NCBI GenBank assembly: GCA_027458945.1
Contig: DAIDOU010000101.1
Location: 1 to 54,479, forward strand
From: Acidobacteriota bacterium
GTDB taxonomy: Bacteria; Acidobacteriota; Thermoanaerobaculia; Thermoanaerobaculales; Thermoanaerobaculaceae
Length of the DNA stretch: 54,479 nt
Reading direction: 5' to 3'
The translations under genes and the position numbers were made by a program. The notes under the pieces are model-generated. The model was not told the DNA's origin and made no database searches. It was given only the letters and a program-made list of their open reading frames with translations. Shown piece by piece: positions 42,138 through 51,261 of this stretch. How positions within the stretch are numbered: the stretch's first letter is position 1; each line of letters starts with the position of its first letter.

Positions 42138-42211
42138 TCGGGCTGACAGGATTTGAACCTGCGACCCCATGACCCCCAGTCATGTGCGCTACCAAGCTGC
42201 GCCACAGCCCG
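42138..42211 (-). tRNA. tRNA-Pro (GGG anticodon)
   Basis: The minus strand folds as a full cloverleaf. The acceptor CGGGCTG pairs with CAGCCCG and is followed by discriminator A. The D-arm is GCGC...GCGC, the anticodon stem CATGA/TCATG has loop CTGGGGG (anticodon GGG, proline), and the T-arm carries GGTTCAAATCC. No CCA is encoded. The gene looks intact. It lies between the truncated IS110 (at its 3' side) and an IS481 element, a common position for integration. Confidence 0.95.
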
Positions 42212-42401
42212 TGACGTTCGATATTCAGTTGTGTCGGGCCGACTGGAAAGGGCCTAAACCCCTTATCCCCCAGGCGTCCAAACTGCTCGATCTGGCATTG
42301 ATCCCGCGTGGTTCTGCGGCTCAAGTCATGCCGAGCGCGTCACGAGATGCATGGTTTCCATGGTTTTGGTCCCCTTTTTGGTCCCCGCACCGGGGACGTG
42401 A

Positions 42402-42416
42402 CCCCAAGCAGGGAAC
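42402..42416. repeat. Left copy of the 15-bp target-site duplication
   Basis: ccccaagcagggaac directly precedes the left end of the IS481 element and is repeated exactly at 43843-43857. Fifteen bases is at the long end of the range reported for this family. Confidence 0.93.
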
Positions 42417-43842
42417 TGTGATGTCGCAGGACATCGGTGACGGTTCTGTGTCAGGACATCGGTGACACTTCCGGGGTGTCTGGTGGTGACACTTCTGCCG
42501 TTCTGATTGGTGGGTGAGCAAAAACGAGCCTGTCGATCCCCGTGTCCGTCTTGCGATCGCCCAGTGGCCGCCGGACGCGCCACGAGGTGCGGTGACGACG
42601 TTCTGCGCTGAGCACTCGGTCTCGAGGAAGACGTTCTACGAGATCCGGAAACGCGTCGCCGCCGATGGGCCTGCGGCGGCGTTGGAGCCACGCTCAAGGC
42701 GTCCGAAGAGCAGCCCGACGACGATCGCCGATGAGGTGAAGCAGCAAGCACTCGGGGTGCGGGCCGCGCTGGAGCAGTCGGGGCTGGATCACGGTCCGAT
42801 CAGCGTGCATGAGAAGCTGCGCGCCCTCGGGATGACCGCCCCGTCCCCGGCGTCGCTGGCGCGGGTCTTCCGTGACGCAGGCGTCGCGAGGTTGGAGCCA
42901 AAGAAGAAGCCTCGGGCCGCGTGGCGCCGGTTCGTGTATCCGGCGCCGAACGCGTGCTGGCAGCTGGATGCGACCGAATATGTCCTGACCGGTGGGCGCA
43001 AGTGCGTGATCTTCCAACTCATCGATGATCACGCCCGCTACGCCGTCGCCTCCCACGTCGCGGGGTCAGAGACCGCCGAAGCGGCTGTGATGGTCGTGAA
43101 GAAGGGCATCAACGCGCACGGGGTCCCGCAGCGGCTTCTCAGCGACAACGGCCTCGCGCTCAACCCCTCCCGACGTGGGGTGATCGGTCAACTCACCGCG
43201 TATGTCACCTCTCTCGGAGTCGAGGCGATCACCGGGAAACCATACAAGCCGACCACGCAGGGCAAGAACGAACGCTTCCATCAGACCCTGTTCCGCTTCC
43301 TCGATAAGCAGCCTCTCGCCGAGACGATCGAGCAACTTCAGGAGCAGGTCGACCAGTTCGACATCATCTACAACACGCAGCGTCCGCACCAGGGCCTACC
43401 CGGCAGGATCACACCGCAGCAGGCATGGGAAGCGACACGGAAGGCCGACCCGCCCCGGCCTCGCCCCGACAACACGCAGCGGCCACTGCCACGGCACGCT
43501 CCCGCGACCACCATGCACGGTCGGGCCGCCGACGAGGTGCGTGTCGCACGGATCCGCGGCAACGGGACCGTCAAAGCACGCGGCGTGTTGTTCCAGACCA
43601 GCAGCACCCTCGCCGGGCAGAGCGCCTATGTCGTTTACGAACAGGACACCGTGCTGTTCTTCGACGACGCCGGCACCCTGATCATCGAACACTCCTGGCC
43701 CGATCCCGGCATCAGATACGTCGGCAACGGGAAACCCCGAGGCCGACGACCCCAAACCCTCTAACCGTCACCGATGTCCAGACACAGGAAGTGTCACCGA
43801 TGTCCAGATACAGTTTCGTCACCGATGCCCCGAGACATCACA
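42417..43842 (+). mobile_element. Complete IS481-family insertion sequence
   Basis: The element runs between 25-bp imperfect inverted repeats at 42417-42441 and 43818-43842 (outer end TGTGATGTC, inner end CATCGGTGAC). It is flanked by identical 15-bp direct repeats. Inside each end the 13-base unit ggacatcggtgac recurs every 25-26 bp (two copies left, three inverted copies right), as expected of transposase binding sites. It carries one intact transposase gene and looks recent. Confidence 0.95.
42514..43764 (+). CDS. IS481-family transposase
   Basis: The 416-residue protein starts with GTG. It has an N-terminal helix-turn-helix (VTTFCAEHSVSRKTFYEIRKR) and an rve integrase core with the DDE triad in QLDATEYVL, LSDNGLAL and GKNERFHQT. 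A C-terminal beta domain (VKARGVLFQTSSTLAGQSAYVVYE) completes it. The frame is intact within complete ends, so the enzyme may be active. Confidence 0.95.
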   Translation: MSKNEPVDPRVRLAIAQWPPDAPRGAVTTFCAEHSVSRKTFYEIRKRVAADGPAAALEPRSRRPKSSPTTIADEVKQQALGVRAALEQSGLDHGPISVHEKLRALGMTAPSPASLARVFRDAGVARLEPKKKPRAAWRRFVYPAPNACWQLDATEYVLTGGRKCVIFQLIDDHARYAVASHVAGSETAEAAVMVVKKGINAHGVPQRLLSDNGLALNPSRRGVIGQLTAYVTSLGVEAITGKPYKPTTQGKNERFHQTLFRFLDKQPLAETIEQLQEQVDQFDIIYNTQRPHQGLPGRITPQQAWEATRKADPPRPRPDNTQRPLPRHAPATTMHGRAADEVRVARIRGNGTVKARGVLFQTSSTLAGQSAYVVYEQDTVLFFDDAGTLIIEHSWPDPGIRYVGNGKPRGRRPQTL

Positions 43843-43857
43843 CCCCAAGCAGGGAAC
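43843..43857. repeat. Right copy of the 15-bp target-site duplication
   Basis: This is an exact copy of 42402-42416, directly after the right end. Removing the element and one copy restores a continuous sequence into the 3' flank of the primase-helicase gene. Confidence 0.93.
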
Positions 43858-43895
43858 TCGCGGGCTTTCGAGGTTCGAAGTTCGCGAGTCGACGA

Positions 43896-46328
43896 TCAGG
43901 CGGAACCTTCCTGGCCGACTGTGGCCTGTACCCGCTCGCCACCCTCAACAGGTTCCGCCGTCACGAAGCCTTCCTTCGACATCACGCGTCTGCGCCGTGA
44001 GTACATGCGTTCCAAGATAGGCACGTTCTTGTCTCGGTAGTCGTGAACGATCGCGGGCATAGACTGCTCCGCTCGTCCACGCGTGATGCGGCCGATCTGC
44101 TGAATGACGCGCCCTTTGAAAGAGACCGGGACAGTGAGGAAGAGAGTGTTGAGCGTCGGGAGGTCGAGACCTTCTCCGGCGATCTTGTCGATGGCGACAA
44201 GAACGAACGGCTGCTGCTGCGCGTCCATCTCCTCGAGCGAATGCCTGATGTCACGGCGGTTGGCGGCGGTGAGGCGTCCGTGAAGCCGGATCACCGGCGA
44301 AGCGCATGATTCCAGCGCATCCGCGAGCGCGTCGAGGTGTTGGAGCCTGTTTGTCAGTACGAGGCAAGTGCGCCCCTGGTCGGCTGCTTCTCTGACGTGC
44401 CCTGTAATCATTGCGTTGCGCTCGGTATCGGCGGCGAGTTCCGAGTAAATCGCCTGAACGGATGGACCGTCGATTCCGGGTTCCTCGGTGCGGAAGGTCG
44501 TCTCATGGACGACCATCTCGCGAGCAGCATGATCGGCGGTGTCGACCACGTGGCGGATCGGACCGCATTGCATCGTGATCAGTCCATTCATCTGATCGGC
44601 GCGGTAGGGTGTCGCCGTCATCCCCACCCAGTAGCGGACATTGACGTTGCGCAGGGCGGCTTCGGTTGCTGGTGCTGCGACGGCGTGGCATTCGTCGATG
44701 ATGATCTGCCCGTACTCCTCCAGCATGCTGGGGTCCGCGTTCCGATGCGCGACGGACTGCATCATGATCAGGTCCACAACGCCGCGCCGTTTCCGTCGCC
44801 CCGCCCCGAGCTGACCAATCTGCTTCTCGGTCAGGCCAAGGAACTGCTGGAGTCGTTCGCGCCACTGGGCGAGCAGTTCGGCACGGTTCACGAGGATCGC
44901 CGTTGGCGTCGCGCGTTCGGCGATGAGGGCGCAGGCCATGACCGTCTTGCCTGCGCCTGGAGGAGCGACGAGCACTCCGGTGTCGTGCGCGAGGAGCGCA
45001 TCGACCGCGCGCAGTTGCTCGTCTCGGAGTTGACCCGCAAAGGTCACCTCTAGACACGCCGGCGCCGTAGCCACTGTCTCGGTCGTTGTCTGGAAGCCTG
45101 CGTCCGCGAGGAGCGCTTCGGCTTCGTCGGCGAGTCCCCGAGGCAGGCGCAGTTCGTGCTCGTCATGCTCGAAGCTGGTGACCAGACGCGGCGTGCCGAA
45201 GGTACTGAACCGCTGAGCCTGTCTGCGGTAGAACTCCGGATTGGGCACGGACGCCATGTGCTTGAGTTCGGTGATCACAATCCCCGGAAGGAGCTCTGTC
45301 GGGATGTGCAGAACCGCATCGCGGCGTAGCCCCAGCTTTCGTCCCGCTATCGTGCGCGCGACCGCCTTGATACTTGATCGCCGCGGCCGTGCACCGAGCG
45401 ACTCCGCGGGCCCCACGCGTGACTCCGCGAGGCTCGTCGAACCGAGTTCAGCGACCCGTTCGACGGGTACGGGCGTCGTCATTGCCAGGGCCGCGAACTG
45501 ATCCTCATACGGATCCCAGGTCCCGGGATCGACGAACACGGTCGTCCCGCGTCGGCGGCAGTCGCCCTGCAACGGTAGCGCGATGAGATTGCCCAGGCGC
45601 GCCCGCCCAGTGGATCGTTCCGGCAGGGTGTCTTGCGACGGAAAGAAGCGATCGTAACTCTGAAAATCCATCGTCGGTCGGCGCGCCATGGCGGCGCGCA
45701 GAAGGCGCATCCCTGCCGTGCGTGCTGTCGCCGCCGGAACAAGGTCCTCGATAAAGATCCAGACATGCGCACCCTCACCGGATCGCGACACTTCGGTGAG
45801 CACGTCGATCCTGGCGCGCTCGCACTCCGCAACGAATGCTGCGGCATCATGCCGCCACTGCGCGTCGTCGAAGTCGCAGACCAGTAGACGGCACTGGTCG
45901 CCAGCAAGCATCGGGTAGAGGCCTGCGTGAAACTCGCGCTCTCCGGGTTGAGAAGCGCCTCGAAGATGCCGCTCCACGGTTCGATTTTCGAGTGGCAGAT
46001 AGTCCGCAGTGGTCTCGGATCCGGTGTAAAAGCCGCCGCGTACCGCGGGGGCCCAACCTGACTTTCCCGTGCGCGCGCTGGTCCATCGCACCGCGTGGAC
46101 ATCATTCCTGCCGACGAAGCGAGCACGGAACAGGGCGAGCTTTTCGGCACTCGACGATGCTGCCGTCACCGCAGGCAGCAGGCCAGCACGAGCGGGTACA
46201 GCCACCAAGGCCTTTTCCATCGCGTCTCTCGCGCGCTCAAGTTCTCCGAGCTCGCTGCGAGCCTCCGCGAGGTCCTGCTCCAGTCTCGTGATCCGAGACC
46301 TCAAGATGTCGATCTCGGCGTCAGTCAA
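43896..46328 (-). CDS. TOTE-type primase-helicase (AEP primase fused to SF2 helicase)
   Basis: The 810-residue protein has a coiled coil (about 3-40), an archaeo-eukaryotic-type primase domain of the TOTE conflict class (about 62-280) and an SF2 helicase (about 430-770). Primase features are CDFDD (Asp152, Asp154) and SGEGAHVWI (His188). Helicase features are APPGAGKT (454-462), DECH (545-548), TATP (571-574) and QQIGRITRGR (743-752). Such proteins occur in mobile conflict or defence loci and are thought to rebuild or resect DNA. The TTG start at 46328 overlaps the AbiEii stop by eight bases, so it is coupled to that toxin; no ATG lies upstream of the coiled coil. Confidence 0.88.
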   Translation of the reverse strand: MTDAEIDILRSRITRLEQDLAEARSELGELERARDAMEKALVAVPARAGLLPAVTAASSSAEKLALFRARFVGRNDVHAVRWTSARTGKSGWAPAVRGGFYTGSETTADYLPLENRTVERHLRGASQPGEREFHAGLYPMLAGDQCRLLVCDFDDAQWRHDAAAFVAECERARIDVLTEVSRSGEGAHVWIFIEDLVPAATARTAGMRLLRAAMARRPTMDFQSYDRFFPSQDTLPERSTGRARLGNLIALPLQGDCRRRGTTVFVDPGTWDPYEDQFAALAMTTPVPVERVAELGSTSLAESRVGPAESLGARPRRSSIKAVARTIAGRKLGLRRDAVLHIPTELLPGIVITELKHMASVPNPEFYRRQAQRFSTFGTPRLVTSFEHDEHELRLPRGLADEAEALLADAGFQTTTETVATAPACLEVTFAGQLRDEQLRAVDALLAHDTGVLVAPPGAGKTVMACALIAERATPTAILVNRAELLAQWRERLQQFLGLTEKQIGQLGAGRRKRRGVVDLIMMQSVAHRNADPSMLEEYGQIIIDECHAVAAPATEAALRNVNVRYWVGMTATPYRADQMNGLITMQCGPIRHVVDTADHAAREMVVHETTFRTEEPGIDGPSVQAIYSELAADTERNAMITGHVREAADQGRTCLVLTNRLQHLDALADALESCASPVIRLHGRLTAANRRDIRHSLEEMDAQQQPFVLVAIDKIAGEGLDLPTLNTLFLTVPVSFKGRVIQQIGRITRGRAEQSMPAIVHDYRDKNVPILERMYSRRRRVMSKEGFVTAEPVEGGERVQATVGQEGSA

Positions 46329-47229
46329 CGGCTTTTCCCCAGGACTGAGCGTTCGGGTCCCATATCAGATGGGCCACGTTATTTGTCAGGGCAGGTTCGG
46401 CGAAGAGTATGCATGCCTGAAGAAGTTCGACGAAGCTCTCCGGTGTCGACTGTTCGAGTCGTTGCTTTTTACGCCACGTTTCCCACTTGCGTTGTGCCAG
46501 CGCCGGCATCCCCGCGATCAGTGGCCCAAGAGGTTCGATGTCGACGTGACGGTAGCGGGCGACGGTGTCGATCGCTTCGCGCAGGTCTGCTCCGCGGATG
46601 ATCCTGGACCGTGCGATGGCCGCGATGTCGGTGAAGTCGCGCCAGCGGGTGTTCTGCTCACCTCGTTCGAGTGCGGTGACGATCTTCTCGGCAAGCACCA
46701 TGTGGTCGGGATAGCCTCTCAAGCGAAGTGTTCCGCCGAGCAGCAGCGGGAGCACGACTTCAGTCGGGGCCGGCCAGATCGGATCACCAAAGTTCACGTC
46801 GACGTGCAGAGCTACCCGCGCTGTCGCGAGTTGCGCGGTGATCTTGACGCGGACACCGTTGTAATCGGCGTCGTCCCGGATTGGCTCTCCTACTGCGGAG
46901 TCCGAGTCGAACTCCAATCCGTCCTCGAGGTGCACTTCGATGATGCTGCGCACCCGTTGCTCGACATCGGCTATGTCGTTGGCGAATCCAGTCGCTGCGA
47001 AGTCGATATCGCGGGTCGGCCGTCGCGCAGCGAATGCCGCCATAAGCACACCGCCCTTGAGTACGAACTCTCCGACATGCTCAGAGACGGCCAACCGGGC
47101 GAGAAAACCTTCGAGCGCGTACAGCGTGAAGTACTCAGCAGGATCGCGTCCGTCGCGGCGGGCGAGATTGCGCAGATCGTTGTACGCCTGCCCAGCAGGA
47201 GTGTCTCGTGTCGGCGTTGGCGGAGTCAT
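46321..47229 (-). CDS. abiEii: AbiEii/AbiGii-family nucleotidyltransferase toxin
   Basis: The 302-residue protein has the polymerase-beta-like core: FVLKGGVLMAAF, then RPTRDIDF with the metal-binding Asp pair. NYNG-type strands (ADYNGVRVKITAQL, ALHVDVNFGD) and the helical end (PDHMVLAEKIVTALERGEQNTRWRDFTDI) follow. AbiEii toxins use a nucleotide to modify RNA targets and stop growth during phage infection. The ATG at 47229 overlaps the antitoxin stop as ATGA; an upstream in-frame extension lies wholly inside the antitoxin gene and is not used. Confidence 0.92.
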   Translation of the reverse strand: MTPPTPTRDTPAGQAYNDLRNLARRDGRDPAEYFTLYALEGFLARLAVSEHVGEFVLKGGVLMAAFAARRPTRDIDFAATGFANDIADVEQRVRSIIEVHLEDGLEFDSDSAVGEPIRDDADYNGVRVKITAQLATARVALHVDVNFGDPIWPAPTEVVLPLLLGGTLRLRGYPDHMVLAEKIVTALERGEQNTRWRDFTDIAAIARSRIIRGADLREAIDTVARYRHVDIEPLGPLIAGMPALAQRKWETWRKKQRLEQSTPESFVELLQACILFAEPALTNNVAHLIWDPNAQSWGKAVD

Positions 47230-47804
47230 AGGAGCGCCTCGAGCGCCTGGCGGATCCGCGGCTGCGCCTTTGGGAACGACGAGGCAACCTTCAACAGGGC
47301 TGCCGGTGAGTTCCCGCGGCGGCGTAACCACCGTCGGAGTGCGTCGTAGGCGACGTCGCTGCCTTCTTGATGCATGAGCCGGAAGCAGTCCACGATCGTT
47401 CTCTCGGCTGAGTAGATGGAGAACCTAAGTCCATTTCCGGCATCGATGTGGTCGCGTCCGATGTGAAAAGTTGTCGGGTCGAAGCTGTGCCAGGCAACGT
47501 GAGCGAGCCCAACGGGATGATGGACACCACGCGGTAGGGCGATATCGGACTCGAACGGGATGGCGTCGCTCAGGTCGTGGTGCACGAGCGCACTCGTTAG
47601 ACACAACGTCGCCTCTTCACGCACGGCCGTTGCTGCGGCGAGCGAAGCAAAGGCAGTGTCGATCTTGTCAGGACGCAGATACACGCCGCGACCTACGCGT
47701 TCGATCTCACCCTTCGCGAGAAGGTCGTAAACCTGATCTTTCCGCAGGCCTGCGGTGCGAGCGTCGCCGAGCGTGAACACGGGTCCGAGGTCCGCCGCCA
47801 TCAT
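47226..47804 (-). CDS. abiEi: AbiEi-family antitoxin
   Basis: The 192-residue protein has an N-terminal winged helix (FTLGDARTAGLRKDQVYDLLAKGEIERVGRGVYLRP) and the AbiEi C-terminal region (CLTSALVHHDLSDAIPFESDIALPRG, SAERTIVDCFRLMH, DALRRWLRRRGN). It neutralises AbiEii without lasting contact in type IV systems and represses the operon through upstream inverted repeats. GGGAGG precedes a double ATG; the second ATG (47801) has the better spacing. Confidence 0.92.
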   Translation of the reverse strand: MMAADLGPVFTLGDARTAGLRKDQVYDLLAKGEIERVGRGVYLRPDKIDTAFASLAAATAVREEATLCLTSALVHHDLSDAIPFESDIALPRGVHHPVGLAHVAWHSFDPTTFHIGRDHIDAGNGLRFSIYSAERTIVDCFRLMHQEGSDVAYDALRRWLRRRGNSPAALLKVASSFPKAQPRIRQALEALL

Positions 47805-47890
47805 CCACCTCCCAACTCTCTACACATGAAGCCTATCTGTAATGAGTTAGGAAGGCTACGACGAGGCTCAAGGGATGAAACGTTCCTTAG

Positions 47891-48737
47891 GGCTATTCAT
47901 CTGAGCGGAGTGGTCTTTGGCGTGTGGTTGATCGCCTGCGCGCAGGTGTGCATTACCCCAGGTCGGCGGGCGAGTTGAGGTCGTGGTTCGCTACAGATGA
48001 GGACTGCCTCGATTACCTCGACTGGGTCCGATGGCCGGCGGGGTTCGTCTGCCCGCATTGCGGGGGCGCGGGCGGCTGGCGGGTAGCGGACGGCGGGTAC
48101 CGGTGCCGGCGCTGCGGTAGGCGGACCGCGGTGACGGCGGGGACGTTGTTCGACCGGCGGCGCACGCCTCTGACGGTGTGGTTCGAGGCGTGCTGGATGT
48201 TCGTTTCGGCCAAGAATGGTGTCTCCGCGTTGACGGTGCAGCGGTCGCTGGAGATCGGTTCGTACGCCACCGAGTGGGCGATGCTGCACCGGCTGCGGCA
48301 GGTGCTGATCCGTCCGGGCCGGGAGCGGCTGTCGGGCACGGTGCAGGTCGATAAGACCTACTTCGGTGGCGTCGAGCCAGGGCTGGCGGGCGGCCGCGCG
48401 AAGGGGAAGAAATCGATGGTGGCGGTGGCTGTTGAAGAGGCCGCCCGCGGATTCGGCCGCTGTCGGATGCAGGTCATTCAGGATGCTTCCGCGGCCACGT
48501 TGGGTGGTTTCATCAGCGACAACGTGGAACCCGGCGCCACCGTGATCACCGACGGGTGGTCCGGCTACGCCGGTGTTACCGGCCTGGGCTACCAGCATGA
48601 GCCGCGCAATCAGTCCGCCGCCAGGAAGGCCGGCGAGGACATCGGCACGCTGCTGCCCGGCGTGCACCGGGTCGCGTCCCTCGCCAAGCGGTGGATGCTG
48701 GGAACACATCAAGCCTCTATCACCGAAGCGCACTTGT
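47891..48737 (+). pseudogene. IS1595-family transposase, 3'-truncated
   Basis: The coding part begins with GTG at 47924. It shows a zinc ribbon (CPHCGG, CRRCGR), the ISXO2-like domain with QVDKTYFGG, ITDGWSGYAG and HRVASLAKRWMLGTHQ. It loses its last 50 or so residues at about 48737 (ITEAHL), where the complement of an IS21 transposase begins. The left end may start near 47891 (ggctattcatctgagcgg). The right end is missing. Confidence 0.85.
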
Positions 48738-49694
48738 CGGGTCGACGGAGTAATCGTTGCCCAGGACCCGGACGTAGTAATCCCGTGGCAGCCTCACCTG
48801 CTCTCGGAACCCGAGCTCGGGTGCGACGGGCGGAAGGGGCAGCATCCGGTCGCGGTCCAACCCCACAAGCGACGCCGGCTTCGCCCGCAAAGACCTCACC
48901 CTCCGAGCATTCGCGATCGGCAGCCAGGCCCGCAGCTGCTGATTGAAATCATCTGCCGAAGAGAACGACCGGCCGGGCAGGAACGAGGTCTCCAGGAACC
49001 CGTTCGCGCGTTCGACGATGCCTTTCGACTCCGGGTCGAACGGTTTCAGCTGCACCAGCTTCGTCGCGAGCATCCCGCAGAACCCCGGCACCCCATGGGC
49101 GAGGTTGTTGCGGCGGCCGATGCCGGCCTCGTTGTCCCAGATCAGACGGCGCGGGACCGCGCCGAGCTGCCCGGACAGCAGCGACCACATGCCCGCCAAG
49201 AGATCCTGCGTCGTCCGGGTCGGGATCATCTCCGCCGTGATGAACCTCGAAAATGACGCCACGATCACCAGCACCGGGAACACGACCGGCCCGGCCGGTG
49301 TCATCACCGGCGTCGCCGGGAACCAGAGATCGCACTGCGCCTGATCACCGGCCGCGAACGCTAGCCGGTCAGCGGGATCCTTCGGCTCGTACTCCGGCCG
49401 CAACAACGCGACCTTCTTCCGGAACCACGACATCGAACCCGACCAGCCGGCGCGCTCCGCGATCACCGTCGCCGGCATCGACGGGAACTCCACCAACAAC
49501 TGCCGGACACGAACCTCGAACACGTCGAACGCCGAGGGGACCACCGGCCTCGAATACGACGGCGGCCCCTCGAGCGCCAACGCCTTCGTCACCGTGTCCC
49601 TAGCAACCCCGAGATGCTTCGCGATCTGCCGGATCGACAGGCCCTCGCTGCCATGCAGGTGCCGGATCTCCGCCCATTCCTTCACTGTGATCAC
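48720..49694 (-). pseudogene. IS21-family IstA transposase, C-terminally truncated
   Basis: The 324-residue remnant retains the N-terminal HTH (LSIRQIAKHLGVARDTVTKAL) and the full catalytic triad in AQCDLWFP, IWDNEAGI and KGIVERANGFLE. Its C-terminal domain ends at NDYSVDPT near 48738, where it runs into IS1595 sequence, and the istB ATPase gene is absent. The last residues before the stop are encoded by IS1595 DNA. It cannot transpose alone. Confidence 0.88.
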
Positions 49695-49713
49695 CCAACC
49701 AATCTGTCTGGGT

Positions 49714-49765
49714 GGCCTAGATTTCGAAGAGGCGCTACCGGCCTAGATTTCGAAGAGCGCTGACA
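49714..49765. repeat. IS21 left terminus with two 18-bp internal repeats
   Basis: ggcctagatttcgaagag occurs at 49714-49731 and 49740-49757, 26 bp apart, just upstream of istA. Read on the minus strand the outer end begins TGTCAGCGC at 49765, matching the TG-start and multiple terminal repeats of IS21 elements. IS3 sequence starts immediately beyond, so 49765/49766 is an insertion boundary. Confidence 0.8.
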
Positions 49766-50410
49766 CAGGGGTGGAGGGTGTCCAAGAAGACCGTGCTCAA
49801 GTTAATGCGCGAGCTCGGGTTGCAGTGCCCGGTTCGGCGCCGCAAACGCTGCAACTCGTTTCGTGGCGAGGTCGGCGAGGCAGCCGACAACGTGTTGAAC
49901 CGCGAGTTCGCGACCAGAGTCAGGCATACCAAATGGGTCACGGGCGTGACCGAGTTCAAGATCGGTACCTCCAAGGTCTACGTCTCCTCCATCCTCGATC
50001 TGCACGACAACAGAGTCATCTCAACGATGGCAGGACCCTCTCCCAGCGTGAAGATGGTCACCGACGGTCTCCGCCTAGCAATCGGCGAGCTGGAGCCCGG
50101 CGAGCGAGCCCTGGTTCACTCTGACCAAGGATTTCAATACCGCCACGCCCTCTGGCGAGACGCGTTGCGAGAGGCCGGGCTGACCCAATCGATGTCCCGC
50201 AAGGGCACATGTCTCGACAACGCGGTGATCGAAGGCTTCTTCAGCCACCTCAAGGAAGAATGGTTCCGCATCCAGCAACCCGAAACTCTCGACGAGTTCC
50301 ACGCAGGGCTGAGGAGATACCTTCACTGGTGGAACTCTGCCCGACTCCAAGAACGGCTCGGCTACCTCAGCCCGGACGAGTATCAAGCACAGCTGGCCCC
50401 AACCGCGTAA
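49766..50410 (+). pseudogene. IS3-family OrfB transposase, 5'-truncated with lost catalytic Asp
   Basis: The frame opens at the IS21 border and holds about 210 residues of an IS3 (IS150-like) OrfB: WRVSKKTVLKLMRELGL, VHSDQGFQYRH, SMSRKGTCLDNAVIEGFFSHLKEEW and the end LGYLSPDEYQAQ. The first part of OrfB and all of OrfA are gone. The first DDE residue, normally Asp in VTDVTEF, is Gly (VTGVTEF). It is inactive for two separate reasons. Confidence 0.88.
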
Positions 50411-50445
50411 TGTCTATTTGCACGTCCAACTTTCGGGGACCACTC

Positions 50446-51155
50446 CAGGAGCCCATTCGTGTTCTCGTTCGAACCACGCTGCCACGGCGAGCGGGAGTCG
50501 CAGAAGTAGACCGGCGTCCCGAGCGATTTCGTGATCTCGATGTGCCTGGCCATCTCGGTGCCCTGGTCCCAGGTGATCGACCGCAGCAGGCCATCGGGCA
50601 GATCACCCATCCGCGCTTTCAACGCCTCGTGCAGCGACTCGCCATCCCGGCGGGGCAGATGCAGCAGCCGGACCAGCCGCGTCTGCCGTTCGACGAGAGT
50701 GCCGATCGCGGATCCCTGCCCCCGGCCGACGATGAGATCCCCCTCCCAGTGACCGGCTTCGGATCGGTCGGCCGGTTCGAAGGGCCGGTCGTGGATCGTC
50801 AGCATGGGCTGCTGGAACCGGGGCCGGCGCCGCTGCGTGTCCTGGTGAGCGCGCCGGTGATCCCGCCCTGTCCGAAGCGGCGAGCGGTGCTGCGGTGCCA
50901 GCTTCGAAGGCCGCAGGAACGCGGATCCGGGCGCGTAGAGGACCTGGTAGATGCTCTCGCGGCACAACTGCAGCTCCGGGTTCTCAGGGAATGTGAGCCG
51001 CAGGTGCCGGCTGATCTGTTCCGGGCTCCACCGCTGCCCCAGCATCTCCACCACCGACCGCCGCAGGACCGGCTCGATCTCGACACGCCGTCGAGGGCGG
51101 CGGGCCCGCCGGGCCGTCGCCCGCCGGTGCGCATCGAACGGCCGATAGCCCCGCC
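50446..51155 (-). pseudogene. IS30-family transposase, truncated at both ends
   Basis: The remnant runs from YRPFDAHRRATARRAR to NENTNGLL. It includes WSPEQISRHLRLTFPE, CRESIYQVLY and the triad in GHWEGDLIVG, SITWDQGTEM and GSNENTNGLL. The N-terminal HTH and the last C-terminal strand are absent. The frame is fused upstream to a ParE-like start and downstream reads into the IS3 edge. Confidence 0.87.
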
Positions 51156-51261
51156 CGGCACTTACGTCAACGACGACGAGAACCCTGTGGGAAGTGACAG
51201 CACGATACGAGACGCACCCGCGCTGATCGCCTTCATCAGCAACACCTGTGCGGACTCGCAG

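Noticed and set aside
42361..42400. Hairpin gtccccg-cac-cggggac as a terminator
   Set aside because: It has no T-tract and no gene ends before it; it may be a leftover of an integrated element's end.
42429..43830. Repeated ggacatcggtgac units as a CRISPR-like array
   Set aside because: The copies sit only at the two ends of an insertion sequence, in inverted sense, and are transposase sites.
46321..47331. A longer AbiEii starting at 47331
   Set aside because: The extra 34 codons lie inside the antitoxin gene and are not family-like; the ATGA overlap at 47229 is the natural start.
47820..47860. Imperfect inverted repeat upstream of abiEi as its operator
   Set aside because: The arms (cctat/ttagg) match poorly; AbiEi sites are expected here but I cannot define one by eye.
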